Below are positions 11,461-22,500 of a stretch of DNA of 64,000 nucleotides, one piece after another. This DNA is from Posidonia oceanica (lineage: Eukaryota; Streptophyta; Magnoliopsida; Alismatales; Posidoniaceae), in contig JAZBRS010000014.1 in assembly GCA_037176725.1 (NCBI GenBank), forward strand, positions 72,894,501 through 72,958,500, in the 5' to 3' direction. Positions within the stretch are counted from its first letter, which is position 1. The number at the start of each line of letters is the position of its first letter. The notes under the pieces are model-generated. The model saw only the letters and a program-made list of their open reading frames with translations. It was not told the DNA's origin and did not search any database. Position numbers and translations under genes: made by a program.

Positions 11461-12748
11461 TGCTGCACTCCGGCTTTCACTTTGGCTTTCGTTCGCTCGC
11501 GTTTCGCAACTTTGTTTGCCTTTGTGCCTTTGCCTTCTTTTGCCTGTTTGTTTGCTCCTCTGTGCCAACTCCTAGCGAGTCGTCTTATGGCAACTCTGCT
11601 TAGGTTTTGCACCTGCTTCGCCTTGGCTCGCTTTGTTATTTGCTCTCCTTGTCTATTTTGACTTTCTTGCTTGTTTACTTGCTTTATTCTTTGCTTCTGT
11701 TCTTATCTACTTTACTGCTTACCTGTCTTTATTTTCTTTACCTGTTTGCTTAGTATTGCTTTATTTCTCGCACAATGCATGTCTACATACTTGTTTGGCA
11801 ACAATGCATGCCTTTTAAATGATGAATGCTTTCTTTTACACACTTACTATGCCACTACACACGCACATGCCCTGTATATATGCATTTTGACATGATGAAT
11901 GTTTTCCCTTCACTATTATGCTTACGAACACCTGCACATGCCATGTGCATGCCTTTTGCTCTGTTGTGTGATTGATTCCATGCCATGACTTCCTGTTTCC
12001 TTCCCCTTTTGCATATGCCATGCCTAGGATAGTAAAAACATGTTTGCTTCCCCTTTTCTTAATCTAAAAGCTACAATAAAGCCAAGCAATAACATCTAAG
12101 CACAACTAGAGCCAATAACTTGCAATTTTCCCCCTTCGGTTAATAAAACGCAAGTAAAAGACTCTAAAGCATTTTGCATGTTTGATTCATTTTAGAAAGC
12201 ATGCATCCTCTCTTTTGAGTCCACCCACAGTCTGCGAAGGATGGTCCCAGCCTCTTGTTCCACTGCTTTGGGCATGGCGCAAGTCAGTCGGTCTATCCCC
12301 CCTTGTCTAGGGGTCGTGTCGGTGTTAGTGGAGGGTACCACCCACACTTCAGTAGGGTCGAGACCACCAACGCACCACCCTGTTACTACCTGAGCTTTGG
12401 GCCAGGATTTAGATGGGGAACTACTTTTTTCTGACCTGGAGTCTGTCTAATCCCATTACCCATGAATGCGTCCTAGTAGGTCATCTACTCAAGACATGCA
12501 TGGTGAGAGAGAGCATTTTAGGGCATTCATTTGCATGTGTGCCATTCATGCCACCCGTAATAATTCTTTATTGCATTCAACCTCTAACGCCTTTACTCTT
12601 TTGTAGGTAGGCGCGAGATGCGCTGCCCAGACTCTGAGCGTCCCTCCTCTATCTCTGAGCTACTCGTCGCTCCCGGCAGTAGCTCTCCTTTAGGCCTTGC
12701 ATCTTTGATTCCTCGTCGCAGCCTCCCCTCACTTAGACTTGATCAGCG
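11461..12748 (+). other. Element A untranslated leader with hairpin and splice acceptor
   Basis: The leader has the same order of blocks as E and C: a TTGCTT-rich part, then a conserved block from about 12205 to 12480. That block includes the hairpin CCCC...GGGG (12297-12313) followed by GTCGTGTCGGTGTTAGTGGA. It is a candidate packaging or dimerisation signal. At the 3' end, CTCTAAC (12582-12588), a pyrimidine tract and TTTTGTAG (ending 12606) form a likely branch point and acceptor. Many upstream ATGs lie between the donor and this acceptor; splicing would remove them. Confidence 0.6.
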
Positions 12749-14921
12749 ATGGCCCAGTCTGCCGGTGAGCTCCACTTTACGGTTGACTCGGAGGGGTTTA
12801 CCACTTGGGTCCCCCCTAGATTTCACTTCCACTTGCTCCGTGCCCTCTATGACATTAGGATTCCACCCTCAGATGTCTGGGGCACCCCATTTTGCTGTGG
12901 GCCATTGGCAAATGTGTGCCCCTCTGGATCCGGTCGCTGAGTCTGTCTCGATGACCGCCCCTTGCGTTCCGGAGGCACCTCTGACCCCTTTGTCCCAAGG
13001 TTATGTCGCTCCTGACATCCCTTTTGCTGCGGCAACCTTTACCCTAGGTTCCCGATCTCTTGAGTCTGCCCCCCGGTCGGTTCTGCAATTCAGTGTTCCC
13101 ACTCACGGATCCCCTGAAGTGCGGTATCAGCACCTGATGGAGCTTGCCCACACACTGCAAGGTATGGCTCTATCAGTTCGTCCTACTTGTGTTCCTATTG
13201 CCCCTGAGGTTCCTCTGCGGCCTGCTCTTGCACACACTGCACTCCCGCCTAGACCATCGCCCCAGCTACACACTGCTCCGGTGATGGAGGCGCGGCATCT
13301 GTCTCCTGCTTCTGCACAACACACAGCACTGCATGCAACTCCATTTCCTGATGATCAGTCCTTCGGGCTGGATGGAGCACAGTATCCCACTGGCTCGCTG
13401 CCTGGCACAGCGCCTGCGCAGCAACTGTTGCTCCAGCACTCTGCACCACGCACTGCACAACATGTTAGCTATCCATCTCCCTTGCATCAGATTCAGAACC
13501 CAGCATACTTTCCTACCTACACAGCACCACTACACGGATACGCTGGCCATCCTGTTGCTTCACCAGGCGACGCGATGGTGGATCCGGAGGAGCACCTCGG
13601 TGCAACCCAAACGACGTATGTGGTCCCTGCCCCTGCTGCACCATCCCCTATGGTAGCCAATCCAGACCCCATCAATGATAGGATGGACGTCCTGGAGAAA
13701 GCACTATGCCTAGTGCAGGGCAAGGACCACCAGTCTTACCAGTTTCGCGACCTTTGTCTCTTTCCCGAGGCCACACTCCCTTCGAAGTTCTGCATCCCGG
13801 TCTTCGATAAATATAATGGTAAAGGCTGTCCAATTTCGCATCTGAAAATGTACTGCACGGACGTTGCTCAGCTTCAGGCTGATGAAAGGCTCCTTATCCG
13901 CTTGTTTCAGAAAAGTCTAACCGGCCCCGCGCTCTAGTGGTTCACTTCCCTTGACATGACTGCGGTTCGAACTTGGACTGATCTTTCTCAGGCTTTCCTT
14001 GAGCAGTATGCTTTCAACCTCGACTTGATCCCCAAGAGGGAGGATCTTGTCGCTATCCGGCAGAGGCCCCAAGAGCCATTCGGGGAGTATGTCGGTCGCT
14101 GGCGCTCCTTAGCCGCCCAAGTCAAAGATAGACCCTCCGAGGAGGATTCTATCGAGATGATCGTTAAAGGGGCACTGCCAGCGACTGGGACTCTGCTTTG
14201 CATTCAGCACATCACTAGCCATGCATCGCTGATCAAGGCTGGCGTCTGCATGGAAAGCTTGCTGCGAAGTGGGCATTTCCTTGCACTTTCTGCATTGGCT
14301 AAGCAGGCCAACACCTCCAGTAATCACCGCAGCAGCAACAACAACAACAACTCCGCTACTGACTGCTCCGAACAGCACACTGAAGCATGCACTGATCCTC
14401 CTGAAGAGCCTGCCTATGTAGAGAGTCAGCTAGAGCCTTTTTCGCTAGAGCACGCACCTAATTATGCACCCACTGAGCACACTCCCATCGTCGAGCCCAT
14501 GCATCACGTCGCACCCGCTCGGCAAGGACTCCATCCAGAGCAAAGACGACCTCGTCAGGCTGAGTGTGATTACACGCCTCTGCCCGAACCACTGAGCGTC
14601 ATCTTCCCTCAAGTTGAGTCGCTCCTGAGACTCCCGGCTGTCCGTCCGTCACCGAACCCTCCTCTGTGGTGGCATGATACGGATCAGTTCTGCAGCTTCC
14701 ATCGGGCCACCGGGCACTCGACGGACAACTGCCTCACTCTCCGAGATGCCGTTCAACGCCTGATCGACCGCAGGATCATCAGCATTGGCGAGCAAGAGCC
14801 AGCACTTACACATACACCTGCACTTGCACTTGCATGCCCTAGTGTAGCCGACCCTTCCTCTTCCGAGCCTGCAGGCTTCGCAGCTGCCGGAACCTCAGGG
14901 GTCTATACCAGACTTTTCTAA
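12749..14921 (+). pseudogene. Element A gag, disrupted
   Basis: The ATG in GCGATGGCCCAG matches the gag starts of E and C. The reading frame shifts within the first 150 bp; from about 12880 the frame agrees with C (PVAESV, PLSQGYV). The core is readable: KYNGKGCPISHLK, LLIRLFQKSLTGP, EPFGEYVGRW. A TAG at 13935 interrupts it just before WFTSLDM. The Cys/His motif FCSFHRATGHSTDNC (around 14690) replaces a classical CCHC knuckle. The frame closes at 14919-14921 with a shift relative to C; a continuation homologous to C (VDPSD) is readable in another frame from 14938 to 15204. No protease follows. As it stands it could not give full-length Gag. Confidence 0.85.
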
Positions 14922-15384
14922 GTCCAGCTCTGCTCCAGTGGATCCTTCTGATCCCATCGGTGCAATCCCCTTCTTTTGCCCTTTCCTATATCGTTCGAGG
15001 GATGCTCGGAGATGCAACGGCAGCGTCGACAGCAAGACCAGCTGCAGCGTCATCCAGGTAGTTCCTCCTCCAACTTTTGTAGCCCCGGTGCTCCCTGTAC
15101 TGCTATCAGCACCACCAGTAGCCCCAGTGCTCCCCGCACTGCCAACAGTGGACCCTGCCGACAGCATCAGCAGCATAGGAGCGAACCTAGCACCTCCCTC
15201 CTGAGGTTGCTGACAGGTAAGTCCTTCTTACCTCTCTTTCGTTTCCTGCATTGTCTTTTCTTTTCCCTTTGTTTTGTTTTTGTATTTTCTCGCCTTGCCT
15301 GAAAATCATAAAAAGCATAACATCAACAAAACCCAAAAAGAACATGCATCCCTTTTTGCTTCTTGCATTCATTTCCCTGCACTC
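14922..15384 (+). other. Element A post-gag remnant and isolated splice donor
   Basis: 14938-15204 encodes Val/Pro/Ala/Ser-rich sequence related to the C gag tail, frameshifted. It is followed by ACAG|GTAAGTCC, a strong splice donor with the intron starting at 15217, and a pyrimidine-rich stretch. Ogre elements are known to carry an intron in their coding region. Here the coding sequence after the donor is missing and no acceptor was recognised. Confidence 0.45.
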
Positions 15385-15472
15385 GGCCTGGCAACCCTAA
15401 CTGCTCGGCGATAGGTCTGTTAACCTCGAGCTGATATCCCTAACTATTTGGCGATAGGTCCGTTAACCTATC
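15385..15472 (+). other. Two-helix hairpin modules 1-2 of element A
   Basis: Helix 1 is GGCA...TGCT, then GATA...TATT, each around CCCTAAC. Helix 2 in the second module is GATAGGT-CCGTTA-ACCTATC (7 bp). In the first module the right arm of helix 2 has decayed to ACCTCGAG. Confidence 0.65.
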
Positions 15473-15474
15473 AC

Positions 15475-16950
15475 TCTGCACATTCTTCTACACATATTTG
15501 CCACTCTTTGCACATATCATCTCATATCTATCATTCTTTGCATCATGCAGATCATCTTCTGCACATACATGCCATTTCTTGCATCCTATAAAGCACAAAA
15601 GCACCAAAAAAATCAAGAAAATCAAAAAATGCAAAAATATTTTCTCGTCTTGCTACTGGTTTTCCCTTTTTATGTTTTCTTAAGCACAAAAACCATAAAA
15701 AATACAAAACCAATGCAAAAACCTAAAAACATGTTTGTCCTCTCCCCTCTAAAATATACAAAACCCAAAAACAGTTGTATAATCAGAAACCTGGCTACGG
15801 ACAAACAAGCAGAGCATGGAGGATGTCAAGCAGTGACAATCTCAGGCAGGTCTCACCCGAGCAGCACCATCTCTTGCATGTGGCTACAAAGTGAGACTGA
15901 GAGCAGAATAGAGCATCCCGCTGAGTTTCAGAATTCCAGAAGCGAGATCCACCTTATCAAGAGAGTCCACCAAACCTGGAGAGGACCGAAGTAGAGCAGA
16001 GCATAGCCAGAGGCTACCTATACGCATTGCAGAGGCTGAAGGTGTACGCCGATCGGCCAAACTCTTAACGCCTCGACCAGGACTACTATCCCAAGTGGCG
16101 AAGTCATGCATGTCCAAAAGAATAGAGATCATGTGAGCAAAAGAATATGATAACATGATATGCATGCTGAGTATAAAAGAAAAATGAAGACAGAAGTTGA
16201 AGAAAGAAGGCGCTCAAGAGAGGAGTGATTCGGACGAGCATCGAAGCCCCCTCAGTTATCAACTTCAAGTGCCACACTGGCAACTACACGAGACATCATA
16301 TCTGGAGGACCTGGCCCCACCCTCCGAGCGCAGCAGCACGCTCCGATCCCCTGTGCAGACAACACTTACTTCCTAGAAGGCTAGATGCAGATTCGGTCAC
16401 TCATTAGGGGAAAAGAAATATCATCCTGTGAGCGTCAAAAGCGGTAGTCGGTCCCCGAGGAATTAAGACGAAGGCCGTGAAGCTACATCCATTGCTTCTG
16501 TTATCCGCCTGCAGCCAAAGGCTATTCTTTGCGAAGCCAAAGCCTCATCCCGAGCCAAGAGTGAGAATGAGAGCCACCGACTGCAACTCGGCATGGCGTT
16601 GCGCGAGGATCGAGTCTCCTGAGTTAGGAAGTGCAGAAGTACCCTCTTAGCAACTGCTTTTGAGTCCAAAGCCACCAAAAAAAATGCATGCTGTAATAAC
16701 TCATCTTCCCTTCTCCCTGTTTTCGAAAACCAGAGCCAAGGATGAGCATCTTTTGCCTGCCTCGCTCAAAGGCTCCGTGTTTTTCAAAGTTTTGCCGCCC
16801 ATCGCGTTGGGTAGGTCCTTGATGACCGGCATGTTCCTCATTTGTCACCTCGTGACGCCACGAAGCATGCCCGCGCGGAGACCATTGCACACCCACCATG
16901 GGGGGTTTCCTGTTTTCACTGTATCCTTTTTCATTCCTCATTCTTTGCAT
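15475..16950 (+). other. Element A 3' untranslated region, unassigned part
   Basis: No protein similarity, tandem array or clear hairpin module was seen in this 1.5 kb. The first 300 bp are A- and CT-rich; the rest is of mixed composition without a conserved counterpart in B or C that I could align by eye. Confidence 0.5.
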
Positions 16951-16952
16951 CC

Positions 16953-17301
16953 GGGCTGGCACCCCTAACTGCTCGGCGATAGGTTCGTCAACCTATCATC
17001 CATTCGCCCGTTAATCCATCCTTGCATCTCGGTGCCAGGGGTGCTTCAGCTGTCCCTTGGTATCATCCTAATACCAGGGGCATCTTTTTAGCTGCCTTGT
17101 GGTATCGTCCCTCTCATCTCATCGGGTTGGCAGCCCTAAATTGCTCAGCGATGGGTCCGTCAACCTATCACCTTGCATTCATTATTCCATCGCATCCCCC
17201 ACCGGCATTGCACCTCGCACGGTGAGCCCCTACATCCATTCCACAACATTCGGGCTGGCACCCCTAACTGCCCGGCGATAGGTTCATCAACCTATCATCC
17301 A
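16953..17301 (+). other. Two-helix hairpin modules 3-5 of element A
   Basis: There are three modules at about 16953-17001, 17124-17172 and 17252-17299. Helix 1 is GGCA/TGCT, GGCA/TGCT and GGCA/TGCC. Helix 2 is GATAGGT/ACCTATC, GATGGGT/ACCTATC (one G-T wobble) and GATAGGT/ACCTATC. The helix 2 loop always has the core CGTC or CATC. All three sit in the order GGGYTGGCA, CCCTAA, TGCYCRGC, then helix 2. Confidence 0.7.
17031..17108 (+). other. Competing-helix module, copy 1 (element A)
   Basis: ATACCAGGGGC in the middle can pair upstream with CCTTGGTAT, or downstream with GCC...TGGTAT. An outer pair GGTGCC/GGCATC (one wobble) closes the upstream form. Copies also occur at 17326 and in B at 38655-38790. 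Confidence 0.55.
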
Positions 17302-17325
17302 TTCATCTATCCAACCTCACATTTC

Positions 17326-17402
17326 GATGCCAGGGGCGCTTCGGCTGTCTCCTGATATCAACCTGATACCAGGGGCATCTTTTTTGCTGCCCCATGGTAT
17401 CC
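17326..17402 (+). other. Competing-helix module, copy 2 (element A)
   Basis: The outer pair is GATGCC (17326-17331) with GGCATC (17374-17379). Inside, CCTGATATC faces GATACCAGG with one mismatch. Downstream, GCCCCATGGTAT can pair with ATACCAGGGGC over 11 bp with one bulge. The two pairings exclude each other. Confidence 0.55.
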
Positions 17403-17417
17403 CATTTCCATCTGCAT

Positions 17418-17653
17418 TGGGCTGACATCCCCAACTGTCGCGGGAGCGTCTACGGACCTCTGCCGCACCTTCTGGTTCGGTATCCCGCCCCCTTTCCACC
17501 CTCATTCGAGCTGATAGCCCTAACTATCCGGTGATGAGTCTGTTAACTCCTCATTCGGGCTGATAGCCCTAACTATCTGGTGGTGAGTCCGTCAACTCTT
17601 CAGAGGGCTGATACCCCCTAACTATCTGGCGATAAGTCCGTCAACTTATCACC
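17418..17653 (+). other. Two-helix hairpin modules 6-9 of element A
   Basis: Helix 1 is GACA...TGTC (17422), then GATA...TATC three times (17513, 17562, 17610; spacing 49 and 48 bp). Helix 2 is unclear in the first. It is GAGT/ACTC in the next two and GATAAGT/ACTTATC (7 bp) in the last. The arms differ from modules 3-5, yet pairing is kept. Confidence 0.7.
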
Positions 17654-17720
17654 CTTTTCGTCGTAGTGTAATAGCATTGTGTTGCATCGCATTAGCACTG
17701 CATCATCGCCCGAGCATCGT

Positions 17721-18318
17721 GCGCTTAGGACTCGAACCCCTAGCTCGCGTATTGCCTAAGGTATCATCCTCAGCACCCGCAAGACTTTTGCAGCTTGCCG
17801 ACTTTGGATGATACTCGCAGTAGTGCACGGCCTTGGGATCATCTTCTTAGTTTCGCCTGCCCAGCACTCCATTGTCTATACACTACATTCCACTACATAA
17901 CATTAGCATTTCATCGCATAACATCATATAGCTTCCTTGTATCGTCTGTAGAGTCAGTCCTGGTATTGCATTTCATCATTACACGGACAAGGCGTGCTTA
18001 GGATCCGACCCCCTGGCTTGTGTATTGCTTAAGGTACCATTCTCGGCACCCGCAAGACTTTCGCAGCTTGCCCGCTTCGGATGGCACTCACAGCCGTTCG
18101 CGGCCTTGGGATCTTTTTCTCAGTTCCGCGTGCCCGACGTTCCACTGTTTATAGCTTGCATTCCACTACATAGCGTCGCGCGCTTAGGATTCAAACTCGT
18201 GGTTCGCGTACTGCCTAAGGTAGGATCCTCAGCACCCGTAAGACTTTCACAGCTTGCCGGCTTTGGATGATACTCGCAGTAGTGTGCGGCCTCGGATCGT
18301 TTTCTCGGTCTCGTGTGC
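17721..18318 (+). repeat. Three copies of a nested-stem domain (element A 3' region)
   Basis: Copies start at about 17721, 17996 and 18181. Each has, in order: CTTAGG pairing with CCTAAG about 30 bases on (CTTAAG in copy 2, a wobble); an arm such as GTATCATCC (17761) pairing with GGATGATAC (17806; partly decayed in copies 2 and 3); and inside it CGCAAG pairing with CTTGC (CGTAAG in copy 3, again a wobble). The intervening text (GGCCTTGGGATC and others) is also conserved. No known family was recognised. Confidence 0.6.
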
Positions 18319-18861
18319 ACCATTGCATAACATTTGCACTCTTAGTGCGCTATTACTCCTCGGTAGTCATCATACCAACTTCCACACTCCATTTCTCGGG
18401 CGTTATAGGCCCGTCATTGCATGCGCATCCACTGTACCCTTACTTTCAGCATCTTTACATTCAGCCTTTTACTTCCAGCACTTGCATCGCCTATGCCTAC
18501 AGCAGAAGCTTGGCAAACGGCACCCCCACGCTAGAGCTACACACCGCTCAGTGCACCCCCTCGTCCGGCTCTCTCGAAGTATTGCTCGACGACCCAGCAT
18601 TGCATTCTTCGCCTTTTCCGCATGCATGCATCACCCGCTTTCCCCCCAGAGGAGTATAGCGCAATGAGCATTAGCGTAGGCATCACACTTGCATTAGCGT
18701 AAGCATTACATCTACATTCATCTGCATTCGGCGACAAGTCATGAATTTCGGTGCATCCACTAAATAAGTGACTCACATCTACAGCAACATTTGGCTCTCT
18801 CCGGTCAAATGGGTTGTCTTGTCAATCCTGAGCAGCGGCCTCGGTCCCCTTGACCTCGCTC
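18319..18861 (+). other. Element A 3' untranslated region before the PPT
   Basis: No ORF or array is recognised. 18780-18860 (TGACC...GTCAAATGGGTTGTCTTG, then CCTTGACCTCGCTC) is conserved in B at 36310-36390 on the minus strand, and runs into the polypurine tract. Confidence 0.55.
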
Positions 18862-18874
18862 AGGGAGGGGCATC
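18862..18874 (+). other. Element A polypurine tract
   Basis: AGGGAGGGGCATC directly precedes the 3' LTR. The identical tract precedes the B 3' LTR on the minus strand. Confidence 0.9.
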
Positions 18875-19009
18875 GGTTGACACCCCATTTTGACAGACTG
18901 AATTGGTGGAACTCTTTCTCTGGTGGCTTCTGGATCAAACACCTAAACCAAACCCAAAATCACACCCATTTTCCATCCCCAAAATCACTTCAAAACCCAC
19001 TCAAAACCT

Positions 19010-19560
19010 ACACTTCTTCAACCTAGAAAACTACCCAAAAACTCTAGGAAAATCAACACTTCTTCAACCTAGAAAACTACCCAAAAACTCTAGGAAAATC
19101 AACACTTCTTCAACCTAGAAAACTACACAAAAACCCTAGGAAAATCAACACTTCTTCAACCTAGAAAACTACCCAAAAACTCTAAGAAAGTCAACACTTC
19201 TTCAACCAAGAAAACTACCCAAAAACTCTAGGAAAATCAACACTTCTTCAACCTAGAAAACTATCCAAAAACTCTAGGAAAATCAACATTTCTTCAACCA
19301 AGAAAACTACACAAAAACTCTAGGAAAATCAACACTTCTTCAACCTAGAAAACTACCCAAAAACTCTAGGAAAATCAACACTTCTTCAACCTAGAAAACT
19401 ACACAAAAACTCTAGGAAAATCAACAGTTCTTCAACCTAGAAAACTACCCAAAAACTCTAGGAAAATCAACACTTCTTCAACCTAGAAAACTACACAAAA
19501 ACTCTAGGAAAATCAACACTTCTTCAACCTAGAAAACTATCCAAAAACTATAGGAAAACT
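19010..19560 (+). repeat. 46-bp tandem array in the A 3' LTR (12 copies)
   Basis: Same unit as 6150-6790, two copies fewer. Several unit variants (AACCAAG, CTATCC) appear in the same relative order as in the 5' copy. Confidence 0.92.
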
Positions 19561-22500
19561 CACCCTTCCTGACTTAGAAAACCCACCAAAGAGTCCTTAA
19601 AATTTCAAACCAAAACCACTCCCAAAAATCCTAGAAAACCTAGGTAAAACTACCCTTTTTTTACACCTCAAAACCCTTCCAAAACCCTTCCAAAATCCAA
19701 ATCTAAACCCTTGGTCCAACACTAGAGACCCTAGGCAACACACTCACCAAATTTCACCACTTTCCTAAACCTCTAACCCCTTCATTTATCCAAATTATCC
19801 TTTTCTCTCTCCTAAATTATTCTTTTCACTCTCCTCTCTCTCTCCTCCTTATTCTCCTTCTTTTCACTCCCTTCCCCCTCCTTTTCTTGCTTGGCTATGG
19901 GCCCACCTTGTGCAGCTCTCTCTTCTGTGTTTTATTTACATTTTTATCTTATTTTTAGGTTATTCCTTGATTTTCTAATATTTATTTTCCTTCCTATCCC
20001 CTCTTTCTCCTTTCCTCATCCATTTCTCCCTTTACTTCCTACTTTTCTTTTTCATTTCCTTTCTTCCACCTAATCCTTAAAAAACCTTTAAAAACCTTAA
20101 AAACCCCTTCAAAACTCTAAAACAAAAGAAAAACAAATCAAAATCCTAAAAAGAAGTAATTAAAAACTTAAACAAACAATTAAACAAAATCCTAACCAAA
20201 TCCAACTAAAAAAGGGAAATTAAGAATGCCATCTAAAAAATACAAAACAAACAAAGGAAAATGCTATAAAATCAATCAAAAACCAAAATATAATCAAAAC
20301 AAACCAAAAAGAAAAAACCTACTAAAAATAATAAAGAACAAACCATAAAAAAGGAAGAAAATAATTAAGAATACTAAGGTAAATAATTAAGAAAAAACCT
20401 AACCTAACAAATCTAAAAAGAAACAATTAAAACCTAATGCAAGCCTAAAAAATTAAAAGCTTAACAAGAAAACTTAACTAAAAAATATTAAAAGAATTTA
20501 ACAAATGAAATCAAAAGCAATTTAAAAAACAAAAAGACTTAAGGAAGAATCCTAAAAAACTAAAAGACTAAAATTCCTCCTAATTAATCCAAAAGCAATC
20601 CATTAAAAAAGCCTAAATAAAAATCCCAACACTCAATTAAAAACTTAACAAGGGAAACTCAACTAAAAAACTATTAAAAAATTTAACAAACGTTTAAACC
20701 GAATCAAAACAATTTAAAGAAAGCTTGAATACTAAAAACTTAAATCAAAACAAAAAATCCTACTAACCCAAATTAATTTAAAAACAATCTTTAAAAGCCT
20801 AACTAAAAAATCCTAACTTAAAAACAATTACCTTAGAAATATTCTCAAATTTTCTTTCTATTTTATTTCAATTTTTCATATTTCCTTTTCTCTTCCACAC
20901 CTTTCCTTTCTTCTCTTCCTTGTTTTTTCTTTCTCTTTTATTTCTTTCAGCCCGGCCCACGACCCAGGACTTCTCTTCTTCCTCACACCTTCTTCCTCTC
21001 CCGCCTCTCTCTGATTTCGTTCTTTCCTTTTTTCCCTGCAACTCTCTCCTCAGATCGACAGCTCACCCATCTCAGACATGGCCGTCCTTGCGCGCCGCAC
21101 GTCGTCTACCCAGACCGAACCGGCGTGTGCCGCTCTCCTCCAGCGCGCCTGCAGCACCCTGTCACCACCTCTCCGAGCCATTAATTGCTGCCAGAGAGCC
21201 TGCAGATCAAAACCATACAAAACCAATGGCAACCGGGATCAAAAATACACACCCTTCACTGCCTAGAAACACTCTCCTTTTTCCCGGTGCAACCTAGAGC
21301 GAGAGAGGCCCAAGAATTTCCCCCTTTTCGCTACAAAAGCCACAGTTCTTCCTCCTCTTCAAGACACAACAATTCAGACACCAAAAACACTCCCAAAACC
21401 TCTCCGAATTCACCCCCCAATCTCACCCAACATCCAGCATTGCACCGCCTCCATTCCACAGCCCTTTCCTCCCTGAAATCATCCCCGACCACCAGGAAAT
21501 CCTCACAGAACCCAACAGCATCCTCCTCTAGAAGTCCCTCCTACACAGACCAGCATTCCTCCCCAAAACCTACCCAGAAACTCACTGAAGCTCCACCTTC
21601 TCAGACCCCCAAGCACTGGCCTTCAACCCCACCACAGCCCAAGCAATCCACAGTAAACACCTACGTCGGCATTCTGTCCAAAACCAACCCAACTACAATC
21701 TCCCTCCACAGACCTCCACTGCCTGAACCAAGCCTCCAGAACCCTTCACCAAGGTCCCAGGAACCCATCGGAACCTCCTGCTCGGCCCGAGAAGCAGCAC
21801 AGCCCGCCACCCACCTCTGGCAGCCAGCAATCAACCCAAAAGGCCTGATTCTTCCTCCAGCCTTCAGAGCTTCGCGCCGAACATCCAGCGAGCTCCAGAG
21901 GCCTGCGTGGAGTCGTCCCAAGCACCCGCAGACTATTGGCGACGCCCGGAGCTCCTAGACCAGCCTCGCCGCCTTTTGTAGAACAGACCCACGTCGGGGG
22001 GCCAATCGAGACGCCAGAACAGGTACCTCTTCCCCCCAGTCTTTTAGTTTTTTCTCCCACATGCTTCCTAGCCCGTTAGACTGGCTTTCTGCAACTCGTC
22101 GCCCCAAGTCAGCGCCGCCCTCTGCTTTCATCTCCGGCGAGCTCAAGCGTCGCCCCGTCACTCCTGTCTGCGGAACGACCGTCCGAGCGTCGCCCCAGCT
22201 CCGCACGACTCCCTAGAACCCAGCCATGGCCTCCGCTTCCTCCGGCGTCGCCCTCATCCGCCGGTCTGCCTCCAACTCCATTTCAAACCTCTACCGCCTC
22301 CTCCAGCTTGCCTCAGGTCACGCCGCACGCCGCCGACACTGCCCACGGCTCCGCGCTGCTCCGGCGAAGGCTCCCAGCACGCCCACGCCACTCGAGCGGC
22401 CTCCCTCCACAGGCACCAGGCCTCTGCAACTCACTGCGCTACAGTTGCCTCCGCCGCACCTCGCACTGTTCATTTATTTTCTGTTTGGCTTACATATTCT

